Under the pieces are notes generated by a model, which saw nothing but the letters and a program-made list of their open reading frames with translations, was not told where the DNA came from and ran no database searches. Positions 10,374 through 20,297 of a DNA stretch of 64,000 bases are shown piece after piece; position 1 is the first letter of the stretch; every line of letters starts with the position of its first letter. The translations under genes were made by a program, and so were the position numbers. Origin of the DNA: Citrobacter freundii ATCC 8090 = MTCC 1658 = NBRC 12681 (GTDB lineage: Bacteria; Pseudomonadota; Gammaproteobacteria; Enterobacterales; Enterobacteriaceae); contig NZ_CP049015.1 of NCBI RefSeq assembly GCF_011064845.1, forward strand, positions 744,001-808,000. Reading direction: 5' to 3'.

Positions 10374-10802
10374 TTAAAAATCGTCGGACTGAACGGATAA
10401 AACCGGGACGGCTTTAATCAGCGTGGGTACCGTCAACGCCAACAGCTCGACGGCTGCGGCATGAACGTCCGTTAAATGGCAGATCTCTTCGCTTTGTAAC
10501 AACATTGGGAAATTGACTCCCGCTACCACGGCAACAGGAGGAACCGTTTGTGCAGAAAACGCATGATGGCAGGCGACATTCCAGGGGGTACCGCTTTGCA
10601 TGTCACACAGCACCAGAACGCCGTCAGCGCCTTTCCCGGCTCTGGCGAGGACCTGAGAAAACGTCTGCTTAAACCCTTCGATACCTGCCTGTTCACTCAG
10701 CGTGACGGGATAAACATGCGGTAATTCTCCGTAAACCATACGACCGCTGGCGAGAAGCGCTTCCGCCAGGGGACCATGGGTGGCAACAATAACGTTAATC
10801 AT
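10374..10802 (-). CDS. Mannose-family PTS, component IIA
   Basis: First sugar-specific phosphocarrier, phosphorylated by HPr. The ATG at 10802 gives 142 residues beginning MINVIVATHGPLAEALL, with the active-site histidine at H9. The longer upstream frame is rejected because it runs into the preceding gene and lacks family similarity. Further IIA-type segments are VLCDMQSGTPWNVA and VAGVNFPMLL. Its start is 4 bp after the stop of the PMI-like gene, so its ribosome site lies within that gene. Confidence 0.92.
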   Translation of the reverse strand: MINVIVATHGPLAEALLASGRMVYGELPHVYPVTLSEQAGIEGFKQTFSQVLARAGKGADGVLVLCDMQSGTPWNVACHHAFSAQTVPPVAVVAGVNFPMLLQSEEICHLTDVHAAAVELLALTVPTLIKAVPVLSVQSDDF

Positions 10803-10806
10803 GCGC

Positions 10807-12552
10807 TTATCCTCTGACCCAGGCTTTAATCGTGGCAAGCTGTTGACCGATGCCTTTGCCAAACGGCGAAATGCGATACTCTCCAACGGCGGCTGGGATG
10901 ATAAAGGTCTCTGCATAGTTGACGACAAACGGGGCAAACGCGCCGCTCGGGCTTTCGACAACGGCCTGAGCTCCTTCGACAAGGTTAAGGACGTTTACGC
11001 CGCCATGGGTATGGTGAGTGACCGGTGCCGTAAACCAGTGGCGACGCGTTTCGATAAATTCGCGTTCGTGCATCCCGGTTCTTTCTTCTCGCCAACCTTC
11101 TCCTTCAGCGATGGGGTCAATACGGTTGACCAGATTGTCGTGTACCCATTGCGTGTCACGCTGCCAGTCAATAACCTGTTGGCCGTGATCCAGATGCACC
11201 GGACGCGGTAAGCCGTCTAATCCTAAGCGACCCCAGTCCCACAGTTTGAAGGTGAAAATATACGGCGTTGCGCTGATCTCCAGCACCATGGTGCCTGCTC
11301 CTGAACAGTGGACGGTTCCGGCGGGGATCAGGAAGTGATCGTGTTTATGCGCAGGGATCTGGTTCACGAATCGTTCATCATCAAACGTTTTTTCACCACG
11401 CCCCGCTGCCCGGAGAGCGTCGAGCATATCTTGCGGCGCGATCCCGGTTTTGGTGCCGAGATACACCACGGCGTCCGGCTCGGCTTCGAGGATGTAATAG
11501 CTCTCATCCTGGGTATAGTGCATGCCAAACTGCTGCTGAATGTATTCGGTGAGCGGATGAACCTGAAAGCTCAAATTCTGGCCACCAATAGTGTCAAGAA
11601 AGTCAAAACGGATCGGGAATTCCGCGCCAAAGCGCGCATGGACTTTTTCGCCCAGCAGTGGGCGGGGACAGGTCAGCACCAGATCCTGAGAGGGGATCTC
11701 GATCCGCACGTTGCCAAAACGCAGTAACAGGCTGTTTTCCTCGGGCACGCAATCAAAACACCACGCGTAATTGGGGGCTGAGGGATCGAGATCGAAGCGT
11801 TGTTTCATCCATTGCCCGCCCCAGACGCCAGGGTCAAAGAAAGGGGCAACGCGAAACGGTTGTTGGGTGGTTTGTTGCAGACCGGCGCGTAGCGCGTCGC
11901 CGCTGACCATCGCGGGACTATTTTTTACCGTGGTATCGAGCAAATAATCGGCACGTTTGAGTAACGGCGTTTTGTGTTTGTCGAAGACCCGCCATTCAAT
12001 GAAAAAAGCACGTTTGTAACGACGAAGAATATCTTCATCCTGGTTTTTTGCCCCCCAGTTACCCAGCCCGTCATGGCGCATGCGCTGCTGAATTTCCCAG
12101 CGCGGAAGGTCAGCATAAACCAGCACGTCACCCGGGTGTGCCAATGCAGCGCCAGAGCCGTATACCACGACCAACCCTTCACTAATGGCATCAATCTGTT
12201 GGCGGAGCTGGCTGAGTTTGTCGCTATCAAAAAATTCATCCAGGTGATGACAGGAAAGCACGCCGAATACGCGATCGTCGGTCAGGTTACGCGCCAGTAA
12301 ATCATGCAGGGCCTGCTCATCGCAGCGGGCGGATTCAATATTCAGCACCAGTGCGGCATCTAATGTCGTAACGAGCTGTTGCTCCAGCTCGTCAAGCCGC
12401 ACGCCCGGATAGCAATCCACGATCAATACGGTTTTGGCTGCGCCAGATACTTTGGTGTTAATCACTGAATGGATCGACGACCAACCCTGCCAGGCGTGGT
12501 TGTCATAGCCCTGAATGCTAACCTCAGGGAATTTATTATAGGTTGTACGCAT
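10807..12552 (-). CDS. Class I mannose-6-phosphate isomerase-like protein with extra N-terminal kinase-like domain
   Basis: A 581-residue protein. The C-terminal half (about 235-581) is a type I phosphomannose isomerase: the zinc ligands of that family are visible as Q330 and H332 in SFQVHP, E350 in TQDESYYILEA and H415 in PAGTVHCSGAG. The N-terminal 210 residues are not part of ordinary ManA. They resemble a nucleoside-kinase fold (TVLIVDCYPGVRLDEL at the P-loop position; RYKRAFFIEWRVFDKH as a lid-like segment) but lack the GK[ST] phosphate-binding motif, so catalysis by this part is doubtful. First gene of the PTS operon, with CGGAGA upstream of its ATG. Converting mannose 6-phosphate to fructose 6-phosphate is the family role; the in vivo substrate is inference. 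Confidence 0.82.
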   Translation of the reverse strand: MRTTYNKFPEVSIQGYDNHAWQGWSSIHSVINTKVSGAAKTVLIVDCYPGVRLDELEQQLVTTLDAALVLNIESARCDEQALHDLLARNLTDDRVFGVLSCHHLDEFFDSDKLSQLRQQIDAISEGLVVVYGSGAALAHPGDVLVYADLPRWEIQQRMRHDGLGNWGAKNQDEDILRRYKRAFFIEWRVFDKHKTPLLKRADYLLDTTVKNSPAMVSGDALRAGLQQTTQQPFRVAPFFDPGVWGGQWMKQRFDLDPSAPNYAWCFDCVPEENSLLLRFGNVRIEIPSQDLVLTCPRPLLGEKVHARFGAEFPIRFDFLDTIGGQNLSFQVHPLTEYIQQQFGMHYTQDESYYILEAEPDAVVYLGTKTGIAPQDMLDALRAAGRGEKTFDDERFVNQIPAHKHDHFLIPAGTVHCSGAGTMVLEISATPYIFTFKLWDWGRLGLDGLPRPVHLDHGQQVIDWQRDTQWVHDNLVNRIDPIAEGEGWREERTGMHEREFIETRRHWFTAPVTHHTHGGVNVLNLVEGAQAVVESPSGAFAPFVVNYAETFIIPAAVGEYRISPFGKGIGQQLATIKAWVRG

Positions 12553-12576
12553 TTTCTGTCTCCGTGTTGGCTTATT

Positions 12577-12598
12577 TAAGATTAATCGATTAACCTTA
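12577..12598 (-). promoter_or_regulatory. Putative LacI-family operator before the PMI-PTS operon
   Basis: A 22-bp palindrome with a single mismatched pair, core GATTAATCGATTAACC at 12580-12595. It is 25 bp upstream of the operon's start codon, so it should overlap the promoter or the transcription start. Same motif as at 6801-6824 and 12702-12717. Confidence 0.75.
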
Positions 12599-12610
12599 TT
12601 TTCATAGTGT

Positions 12611-12627
12611 GGTTAACGCGATTAACC
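12611..12627. promoter_or_regulatory. Variant operator with 5-bp spacer
   Basis: GGTTAACGCGATTAACC carries the same half-sites GGTTAA / TTAACC as the neighbouring operators, but with five rather than four central bases. Its centre is about 31.5 bp from the operator at 12577-12598, close to three DNA turns. It may be a weaker auxiliary site. Confidence 0.5.
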
Positions 12628-12666
12628 CGCCATATTCAGGATCCAGCGCGGTGAAAAGCACGTTAG

Positions 12667-12682
12667 CGTGATGTGAATCACA
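12667..12682. promoter_or_regulatory. CRP-binding site candidate
   Basis: CGTGATGTGAATCACA matches the CRP consensus TGTGA-N6-TCACA at nine of ten defined bases. It lies in the 189-bp divergent region between the PMI-PTS operon and the lacI-type gene, consistent with catabolite control of a PTS sugar locus. Confidence 0.7.
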
Positions 12683-12701
12683 CGTAAAAAGACAAGATTT
12701 C

Positions 12702-12717
12702 GGTTATTCGATTAACC
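12702..12717 (+). promoter_or_regulatory. Putative LacI-family operator before the regulator gene
   Basis: GGTTATTCGATTAACC differs from a perfect palindrome by one pair and matches the motif of the two target operons. It lies 24 bp before the regulator's start codon, which suggests autorepression. Confidence 0.7.
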
Positions 12718-12741
12718 TTTGCAATAAATTCAGGAGAAGTC

Positions 12742-13749
12742 ATGACAACAGTCACGTTGGCGCAGGTAGCGGAACGCGCGGGAGTCTCCACGGCAACCGT
12801 TTCAATGGTATTGCGTAACCGGGGACGCATTTCTCAGGCCACGCGTGACCGCGTGCTCAAAGCGCTGGACGATACTGGCTACGTTTATAATCAAACCGCC
12901 GCCAACCTGCGTAACCGGAGCAGTAATCAGGTCGGATTGTTGTTACACGATATCACTAACCCTTTTTACGGTGAGATGACGGCAGGGCTGAGCCATGAGA
13001 TGGAGCGGCATGACCTGCTGCTGTTTCTGGCAAACAGCGAAGAGTCAGGAGAACGGCAGCAAAAATTTGTCGACTCGTTGATGCGCAATAATGCCTGCGG
13101 CATGGTGCTCTGCGCGGCGCGTGAAACGCCGACATCCTTCTTCGAAGCGCTGAAACGGCGCAATATTCCCGCCATCATGGTGGTCCGTCCCCTTAGCGAT
13201 CCTGATTTTGATTTTGTGGGCACCGATAACTTTCTCGGTACGCAAATGGCCACCACCCATTTAGTCAAAATGGGGCACAAGAATATTGCGTTTATTGGGG
13301 GGAGCCCAAGTTCCGGGAGCCGGGCGCAGCGTATAGGTGGATTCACCAGCACGTTGCTGGAGCATAGAATATCGCCTAATCCGGAATGGATAGTGGCGAC
13401 GCAGGCCAGCCAAATTGATGGCGCAAAAGCGGCGGAGTCTCTTCTTCTGCGCTTCCCGCAAATTACCGCTGCCGTTTGTTATCAGGATATCGTGGCGCTT
13501 GGGGTCATGCAGGCATTACGTAAAATGGGGCGTGAACCAGGGCGCGATTTTGCGCTGGTGGGGTTCGACGACATCACCGAAGCGGCGCTGGTACAACCTG
13601 CGCTCACCACTGTGTCGGTGGCGGCAAAAGAGATTGGTCGCAAGGCTGGGGAGCTGCTTTACAGTCGCATTCAGGGAAATGACGAACCACCGAAACGTAT
13701 TATTCTGCCGCCTGCGCTGGTGGTCAGAGAATCATGTGGTTTTAGCTGA
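12742..13749 (+). CDS. LacI-family transcriptional regulator of the accessory sugar locus
   Basis: 335 residues with a LacI-type helix-turn-helix at about residues 4-23 (TLAQVAERAGVSTATVSMVL) and hinge region, followed by a periplasmic-binding-protein-like effector domain. Typical features include LLLHDITNPFYGEM, DFVGTDNF, the VGFDDI segment and a C-terminal LPPALVVRESCG. The regulator's general likeness is to MalI/LacI-type repressors. The start follows CAGGAGAAGT. It is divergent from the PMI-PTS operon, and TTAATCGATTAA palindromes lie before its own gene and both target operons. The inducer is unknown. Confidence 0.9.
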   Translation: MTTVTLAQVAERAGVSTATVSMVLRNRGRISQATRDRVLKALDDTGYVYNQTAANLRNRSSNQVGLLLHDITNPFYGEMTAGLSHEMERHDLLLFLANSEESGERQQKFVDSLMRNNACGMVLCAARETPTSFFEALKRRNIPAIMVVRPLSDPDFDFVGTDNFLGTQMATTHLVKMGHKNIAFIGGSPSSGSRAQRIGGFTSTLLEHRISPNPEWIVATQASQIDGAKAAESLLLRFPQITAAVCYQDIVALGVMQALRKMGREPGRDFALVGFDDITEAALVQPALTTVSVAAKEIGRKAGELLYSRIQGNDEPPKRIILPPALVVRESCGFS

Positions 13750-13867
13750 TCGTCATGCCTTTTACTGATATCTCTGCCTGTTTATCATTAAATTCTAATT
13801 ATCGACGTTTTCGGCTGGCGGCGCAGCGTTGTGCTGGTTAATCTGAAAACGATTTACGTAAAATTAA

Positions 13868-14704
<837 letters not shown>

Positions 14705-14758
14705 CTTTTACTACCCTTCGTGATGTGGTTATTGTAATCATAATTATTTGATTGCATG

Positions 14759-14786
14759 GGGCAATATTTTATTGCCCTTTAATTTT
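14759..14786 (+). terminator. Intrinsic terminator after dapB
   Basis: 8-bp stem GGGCAATA / TATTGCCC with a TTT loop, followed by the U-rich TTTAATTTTT. It separates dapB from the carAB promoter region. Confidence 0.85.
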
Positions 14787-14866
14787 TATCTTTTGAATGT
14801 ATTTTTTCTTTTAAATGAGTGTTTGTATATGTTTTGTTGGGTTTTTATGTTACCTCAATGTAAATT

Positions 14867-14882
14867 TTGACCAAATGGTCCA
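14867..14882 (+). promoter_or_regulatory. RutR-type box upstream of carAB
   Basis: TTGACCAAATGGTCCA is a near-perfect palindrome of the RutR recognition form TTGACCAnnTGGTCAA. RutR is known to act on the distal carAB promoter in E. coli in response to uracil and thymine. The element is about 190 bp upstream of the P1 start. Confidence 0.75.
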
Positions 14883-14923
14883 CTTTTTTCTCTCCCGCAT
14901 TCTGTTTTTACACTCTTTGCCTA

Positions 14924-14939
14924 CCGCAAGCGTTTTCCA
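14924..14939 (+). promoter_or_regulatory. PurR box upstream of carAB
   Basis: CCGCAAGCGTTTTCCA contains the PurR core GCAA-N-CG-N-TT-N-C of the consensus ACGCAAACGTTTTCNT. PurR control of the pyrimidine-regulated carAB promoter is known in E. coli. It lies between the RutR box and promoter P1. Confidence 0.7.
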
Positions 14940-15024
14940 CCACAAGTTAGCTGATCTTTTTGCCTGTTAAATCGTGTGATTTATCCCAGTGGCGCAAAAT
15001 AATAATAAAAATTACCCTTTTGGG

Positions 15025-15066
15025 TAGACTTTTACGTGGGCTATCTCTAGAATGCCGCCGTTTGCC
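15025..15066 (+). promoter_or_regulatory. carAB promoter P1 (pyrimidine-controlled)
   Basis: The hexamers TAGACT (15025-15030) and TAGAAT (15048-15053) are separated by 17 bp. Downstream is GCCGTTTGCC, which matches the GTTTGC start region at which E. coli carAB P1 responds to UTP by reiterative transcription. Site roles are transferred from E. coli. Confidence 0.7.
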
Positions 15067-15088
15067 AGAAATCCATAGGTAAGCAAAT

Positions 15089-15127
15089 TTGCATTGATTC
15101 ATGAGGTGTTAATGAATTAATATGCAA
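15089..15127 (+). promoter_or_regulatory. carAB promoter P2 with tandem ARG boxes
   Basis: Two AT-rich ArgR half-palindrome regions, about 15089-15106 and 15110-15127, overlap a promoter with TTGATT (15094-15099), an 18-bp spacer and TAATAT (15118-15123). This is the arginine-repressed P2 arrangement of E. coli carAB. Confidence 0.7.
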
Positions 15128-15159
15128 ATAAAGTGAGTGAATATTCTCTGGAGGGTGTT

Positions 15160-16308
15160 TTGATTAAGTCAGCGCTATTGGTTCTGGAAGACGGAACCCA
15201 GTTTCACGGTCGGGCCATAGGGGCAACAGGTTCGGCGGTTGGGGAAGTCGTTTTCAATACTTCAATGACCGGTTATCAAGAAATCCTCACTGATCCTTCC
15301 TATTCCCGCCAAATCGTCACTCTTACTTATCCTCATATCGGTAATGTCGGCACCAATGAAGCCGATGCAGAATCTTCACAGGTACATGCGCAAGGCCTGG
15401 TCATCCGCGACCTGCCGCTGATTGCCAGCAACTTCCGCGATACCGAAGACCTCTCTTCTTACCTGAAGCGCCATAACATTGTGGCGATTGCTGATATCGA
15501 TACTCGTAAGCTGACGCGTTTGCTGCGTGAAAAGGGCGCACAGAACGGCTGCATCATCGCGGGCGATAACCCGGATGCGGCGCTGGCACTGGAAAAGGCA
15601 AAAGCTTTCCCTGGCCTGAACGGTATGGATCTGGCGAAAGAAGTGACCACCGCGGAGCCTTATAGCTGGACGCAGGGTAGCTGGACGCTGGCGGGTGACC
15701 TGCCGGAAGCAAAATCTGCCGATGAACTGCCGTTCCACGTTGTGGCTTACGATTTCGGCGCTAAACGTAACATTCTGCGTATGTTAGCGGACCGCGGCTG
15801 CCGCCTGACGGTTGTACCGGCGAAAACCTCAGCAGAAGACGTTCTGAAGATGAATCCGGACGGTATCTTCCTGTCCAACGGCCCTGGCGACCCGGCGCCG
15901 TGCGACTACGCGATTACCGCGATTCAGAAATTCCTCGAAACCGATATTCCGGTATTTGGCATCTGCCTCGGCCATCAGCTGTTGGCGCTGGCGAGCGGTG
16001 CGAAGACCATTAAGATGAAGTTTGGCCACCACGGCGGCAACCATCCGGTAAAAGATATTGATAACAACACCGTGATGATCACCGCGCAGAACCACGGTTT
16101 TGCTGTAGATGAAGCCTCCATGCCTGCCAACCTGCGCGTGACCCACAAGTCACTGTTCGACGGCACTTTGCAGGGGATTCATCGTACCGACAAACCGGCA
16201 TTCAGCTTCCAGGGGCACCCTGAAGCGAGTCCGGGGCCGCACGACGCTGCACCGCTGTTCGACCACTTTATCGAGTTAATTGAGCAATACCGTCAGTCCG
16301 CGAAATAA
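15160..16308 (+). CDS. carA: Carbamoyl-phosphate synthase small subunit (glutaminase), TTG start
   Basis: Hydrolyses glutamine and channels ammonia to CarB, for pyrimidine and arginine synthesis. I chose the TTG at 15160 because it gives 382 residues starting [12 protein letters not shown], as in E. coli CarA, which also starts at TTG; a TGGAGG ribosome site lies 5 bp upstream. The class I amidotransferase triad is visible: C269 in FGICLGHQ, and H353 and E355 in [13 protein letters not shown]. carB follows after 17 bp. Confidence 0.97.
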   Translation: MIKSALLVLEDGTQFHGRAIGATGSAVGEVVFNTSMTGYQEILTDPSYSRQIVTLTYPHIGNVGTNEADAESSQVHAQGLVIRDLPLIASNFRDTEDLSSYLKRHNIVAIADIDTRKLTRLLREKGAQNGCIIAGDNPDAALALEKAKAFPGLNGMDLAKEVTTAEPYSWTQGSWTLAGDLPEAKSADELPFHVVAYDFGAKRNILRMLADRGCRLTVVPAKTSAEDVLKMNPDGIFLSNGPGDPAPCDYAITAIQKFLETDIPVFGICLGHQLLALASGAKTIKMKFGHHGGNHPVKDIDNNTVMITAQNHGFAVDEASMPANLRVTHKSLFDGTLQGIHRTDKPAFSFQGHPEASPGPHDAAPLFDHFIELIEQYRQSAK

Positions 16309-16325
16309 TCAGGAGTAAAAGAGCC

Positions 16326-19300
16326 ATGCCAAAACGTACAGACATAAAAAGTATCCTGATTCTGGGCGCGGGTCCGATTGTTATCGGTCAGGCGTGTGAG
16401 TTTGACTATTCCGGCGCACAGGCGTGTAAAGCCCTGCGTGAAGAGGGTTACCGCGTTATTCTGGTGAACTCCAACCCGGCAACCATCATGACCGACCCGG
16501 AAATGGCCGATGCCACCTACATCGAGCCGATTCACTGGGAAGTGGTACGCAAAATCATTGAGAAAGAGCGCCCGGATGCGGTGCTGCCAACCATGGGCGG
16601 TCAGACGGCGCTGAACTGTGCGCTGGAGCTGGAACGCCAGGGCGTACTGGCTGAATTCGGCGTGACCATGATTGGCGCAACGGCGGATGCCATTGATAAA
16701 GCGGAAGACCGTCGTCGCTTTGATATCGCGATGAAGAAAATTGGTCTCGACACCGCGCGCTCTGGCATCGCTCACACCATGGAAGAAGCGCTGGCGGTTG
16801 CTGCTGACGTGGGCTTCCCGTGCATCATCCGACCGAGCTTCACCATGGGCGGCACCGGCGGCGGTATCGCTTATAACCGTGAAGAGTTCGAAGAGATTTG
16901 CGAACGCGGTCTGGACCTTTCCCCAACCAACGAGCTGCTGATTGATGAATCGCTGATTGGCTGGAAAGAGTACGAGATGGAAGTGGTGCGTGATAAAAAC
17001 GACAACTGCATCATCGTCTGCTCCATCGAAAACTTCGACGCGATGGGCATCCATACCGGTGACTCCATCACCGTAGCACCTGCCCAGACGCTGACCGACA
17101 AAGAATATCAAATCATGCGTAACGCCTCGATGGCGGTACTGCGTGAAATCGGCGTGGAAACCGGCGGTTCTAACGTCCAGTTTGCGGTAAACCCGAAAAA
17201 CGGTCGCCTGATTGTCATCGAGATGAACCCGCGCGTATCCCGCTCCTCGGCGCTGGCGTCCAAAGCTACCGGCTTCCCGATTGCGAAAGTCGCCGCCAAG
17301 CTGGCCGTAGGTTACACCCTCGACGAACTGATGAACGACATCACCGGCGGCCGTACTCCGGCCTCGTTTGAGCCGTCCATCGACTACGTTGTGACGAAAA
17401 TTCCACGCTTCAACTTCGAGAAATTCGTTGGTGCTAATGACCGTCTGACCACGCAGATGAAATCTGTTGGTGAAGTGATGGCGATTGGCCGCACCCAGCA
17501 GGAATCGCTGCAGAAAGCGCTGCGCGGTCTGGAAGTGGGCGCGACCGGCTTCGACCCGAAAGTCAGCCTGGACGACCCTGAAGCGCTGACCAAAATCCGT
17601 CGCGAACTGAAAGACGCTGGCGCTGAGCGTATCTGGTACATCGCCGATGCCTTCCGTGGCGGCCTGTCCGTCGATGGTGTGTTCAACCTGACCAACATCG
17701 ACCGCTGGTTCCTGGTGCAGATTGAAGAGCTGGTGCGCCTGGAAGAAAAAGTCATTGACCTTGGCATCAACGGCCTCGACGCTGACTTCCTGCGCGTACT
17801 GAAGCGCAAAGGCTTCGCTGATGCGCGTCTGGCAAAACTGGCCGGCGTTCGCGAAGCGGAAATCCGCAAACTGCGTGACCAATATAACCTTCACCCGGTC
17901 TACAAGCGCGTGGATACCTGTGCGGCAGAATTCGCGACCGACACCGCTTATATGTACTCCACTTATGAAGATGAGTGTGAAGCGAATCCGTCCGTCGACC
18001 GCGATAAAATCATGGTGCTGGGTGGTGGTCCAAACCGTATCGGTCAGGGCATTGAGTTCGACTACTGCTGCGTACACGCTTCGCTGGCGCTGCGTGAAGA
18101 CGGCTACGAGACCATCATGGTCAACTGTAACCCGGAAACCGTCTCTACTGATTACGACACTTCCGACCGCCTGTACTTCGAGCCAGTCACGCTGGAAGAC
18201 GTACTGGAAATCGTGCGTATTGAGAAGCCGAAAGGCGTCATCGTACAGTACGGCGGCCAGACCCCGCTGAAGCTGGCGCGTGCGCTGGAAGCGGCAGGTG
18301 TACCGGTAATCGGCACCAGCCCGGATGCCATCGACCGCGCGGAAGACCGTGAGCGTTTCCAGCAGGCGGTTGACCGTCTGAAGCTGAAGCAACCGGCGAA
18401 CGCTACCGTAACGGCTATCGAACAGGCTGTTGAGAAGGCGAAAGAGATTGGCTACCCGCTGGTGGTGCGTCCGTCGTATGTTCTCGGCGGCCGCGCGATG
18501 GAAATTGTCTACGACGAAGCCGACCTGCGTCGCTACTTCCAGACTGCGGTCAGCGTTTCTAACGATGCGCCGGTACTGCTGGACCGTTTCCTTGACGATG
18601 CGGTTGAAGTGGACGTGGACGCTATCTGCGACGGCGAAATGGTGCTGATTGGCGGCATCATGGAGCACATCGAACAAGCGGGCGTACACTCCGGTGACTC
18701 CGCATGTTCTCTGCCAGCGTACACCCTGAGCCAGGAAATTCAGGATGTGATGCGTCAGCAGGTGCAGAAACTGGCCTTCGAACTGCAGGTTCGCGGTCTG
18801 ATGAACGTTCAGTTTGCGGTGAAGAATAACGAAGTTTACCTGATTGAAGTGAACCCGCGTGCGGCGCGTACCGTTCCGTTCGTCTCCAAGGCAACTGGCG
18901 TACCGCTGGCGAAAGTTGCGGCGCGCGTGATGGCCGGGAAAACACTGGCACAGCAGGGCGTAACCAAAGAAGTTATCCCGCCGTACTACTCAGTAAAAGA
19001 AGTGGTGCTGCCGTTCAACAAATTCCCGGGCGTTGACCCGCTGTTAGGGCCAGAAATGCGCTCTACCGGGGAAGTGATGGGCGTGGGCCGTACCTTCGCG
19101 GAAGCGTTCGCCAAGGCACAGCTGGGCAGCAGCTCCACCATGAAAAAACAGGGGCGTGCGCTGCTCTCTGTTCGCGAAGGCGATAAAGAGCGCGTGGTTG
19201 ACCTGGCGGCGAAACTGCTGAAGTTTGGTTTTGAGCTGGATGCAACGCACGGCACGGCGATTGTGCTGGGCGAAGCGGGTATCAATCCACGTCTGGTGAA

Positions 19301-19553
19301 TAAGGTGCATGAAGGGCGTCCGCACATTCAGGACCGTATCAAGAATGGCGAGTACACTTACATCATCAACACCACCGAAGGTCGTCAGGCGATTGAAGAC
19401 TCTAAGCTGATTCGCCGTAGCGCCCTGCAGTACAAAGTGCATTATGACACTACCCTGAACGGCGGTTTCGCGACGGCGATGGCGCTGAATGCCGATGCCA
19501 CTGAGAAGGTGACCTCGGTACAGGAAATGCACGCGCAGATCAAAAAGTCATAA
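16326..19553 (+). CDS. carB: Carbamoyl-phosphate synthase large subunit
   Basis: Makes carbamoyl phosphate from bicarbonate, ammonia and two ATP. At 1075 residues it is close to the 1073 of E. coli. Two homologous ATP-grasp halves are visible, for example [19 protein letters not shown] near the start and [19 protein letters not shown] near residue 560. The C-terminal allosteric domain ([22 protein letters not shown]) follows. Preceded by CAGGAG. A very long open frame on the opposite strand is an artefact of codon bias. Confidence 0.98.
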   Translation: MPKRTDIKSILILGAGPIVIGQACEFDYSGAQACKALREEGYRVILVNSNPATIMTDPEMADATYIEPIHWEVVRKIIEKERPDAVLPTMGGQTALNCALELERQGVLAEFGVTMIGATADAIDKAEDRRRFDIAMKKIGLDTARSGIAHTMEEALAVAADVGFPCIIRPSFTMGGTGGGIAYNREEFEEICERGLDLSPTNELLIDESLIGWKEYEMEVVRDKNDNCIIVCSIENFDAMGIHTGDSITVAPAQTLTDKEYQIMRNASMAVLREIGVETGGSNVQFAVNPKNGRLIVIEMNPRVSRSSALASKATGFPIAKVAAKLAVGYTLDELMNDITGGRTPASFEPSIDYVVTKIPRFNFEKFVGANDRLTTQMKSVGEVMAIGRTQQESLQKALRGLEVGATGFDPKVSLDDPEALTKIRRELKDAGAERIWYIADAFRGGLSVDGVFNLTNIDRWFLVQIEELVRLEEKVIDLGINGLDADFLRVLKRKGFADARLAKLAGVREAEIRKLRDQYNLHPVYKRVDTCAAEFATDTAYMYSTYEDECEANPSVDRDKIMVLGGGPNRIGQGIEFDYCCVHASLALREDGYETIMVNCNPETVSTDYDTSDRLYFEPVTLEDVLEIVRIEKPKGVIVQYGGQTPLKLARALEAAGVPVIGTSPDAIDRAEDRERFQQAVDRLKLKQPANATVTAIEQAVEKAKEIGYPLVVRPSYVLGGRAMEIVYDEADLRRYFQTAVSVSNDAPVLLDRFLDDAVEVDVDAICDGEMVLIGGIMEHIEQAGVHSGDSACSLPAYTLSQEIQDVMRQQVQKLAFELQVRGLMNVQFAVKNNEVYLIEVNPRAARTVPFVSKATGVPLAKVAARVMAGKTLAQQGVTKEVIPPYYSVKEVVLPFNKFPGVDPLLGPEMRSTGEVMGVGRTFAEAFAKAQLGSSSTMKKQGRALLSVREGDKERVVDLAAKLLKFGFELDATHGTAIVLGEAGINPRLVNKVHEGRPHIQDRIKNGEYTYIINTTEGRQAIEDSKLIRRSALQYKVHYDTTLNGGFATAMALNADATEKVTSVQEMHAQIKKS

Positions 19554-19603
19554 ACAAAGAGTCCGGTGATAATTGCGTTAATCGGACCTGCAATATAATC
19601 TTG

Positions 19604-19634
19604 AAAGGGTTTCTGTAAAGAAACCCTTTTTTTA
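19604..19634 (+). terminator. Intrinsic terminator after carB
   Basis: Stem AAAGGGTTTC / GAAACCCTTT with a short loop, then a run of T residues. It ends the carAB operon. A weaker GTCCG / CGGAC hairpin precedes it from 19561. Confidence 0.9.
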
Positions 19635-19826
19635 TCTCTCGTAAGGTCATTCCTGGCCAAATGCAGTTTCATAACCACATTTTCAATGTAATAAGCACGA
19701 TATTGCTCACACTAATCAACATTCAAGTCGCATACTATCTTTTATATCCACAATTTTAATATGGCTTAGTTTTTATTAATTTGGACAGGCCGTAGCCAGA
19801 TTTTTAATTTGTGAAATGGTGTGCTT

Positions 19827-20222
19827 ATGTGTGAAAAATATGTTGAAAGACCGCTTTATTTGTTAATTGCTGACTGGATGATGGCTGAAGATCGTTGGAT
19901 CACCGCAAAAGAAATTTCCCGCCATTTTGATATTGAACACTGCAAAGCAATTAATACGCTCTCTTATATTCTGTCGGAAGTGGGAGAAATTGTTTGTGAA
20001 GTTAAGATGATCCCTAATCAGATTGCAGGCCGGGGCTGCCAGTGCCAGCGTCTGGTAAAAGTCATCAGTATTGATTCTCACCTCTACAACCGATTGAGCC
20101 ACAATTTGCAGGAAAAAAAGGTGAGTGTGGCGAAAACGCCGCGGCTGTCTGCCGTTCCCCCAACAGAGCTCAACCGTGAGCAGAAATGGCAGATGATGCT
20201 CTCCAAGAGTATGCGTCGCTAA
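19827..20222 (+). CDS. caiF: Transcriptional activator of carnitine metabolism
   Basis: CaiF activates the divergent cai and fix operons under anaerobic conditions with carnitine. The second in-frame ATG (19827) gives 131 residues starting MCEKYVERPLYLLIA, the E. coli length; the start at 19821 (GTG) is two codons longer and less likely. The DNA-binding region is around ITAKEISRHFDIEHCKAINTL, and the conserved C-terminus is LNREQKWQMMLSKSMRR. The 190-bp AT-rich gap from carB holds its promoter, for which I see no clear hexamers. Convergent with caiE. Confidence 0.94.
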   Translation: MCEKYVERPLYLLIADWMMAEDRWITAKEISRHFDIEHCKAINTLSYILSEVGEIVCEVKMIPNQIAGRGCQCQRLVKVISIDSHLYNRLSHNLQEKKVSVAKTPRLSAVPPTELNREQKWQMMLSKSMRR

Positions 20223-20230
20223 TTGTTAGT

Positions 20231-20296
20231 TGCCTGATGGCGGCATAAACGGTGGTTGACGCGTAGGCCGGATAAGCGTGAGCGCATCCGGCATCA
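20231..20296. repeat. REP/BIME cluster between caiF and caiE
   Basis: Paired REP units beginning GCCTGATGGCGGC and GTAGGCCGGATAAGCG and ending GCATCCGGCA. It lies between convergent genes and may help terminate both transcripts. Confidence 0.85.
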
Positions 20297-20297
20297 A

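Noticed and set aside
16293..18689. 798-codon open frame antisense to carB
   Set aside because: It mirrors carB, whose codon bias leaves the reverse strand open; no ribosome site, no family likeness, and carB is certain.
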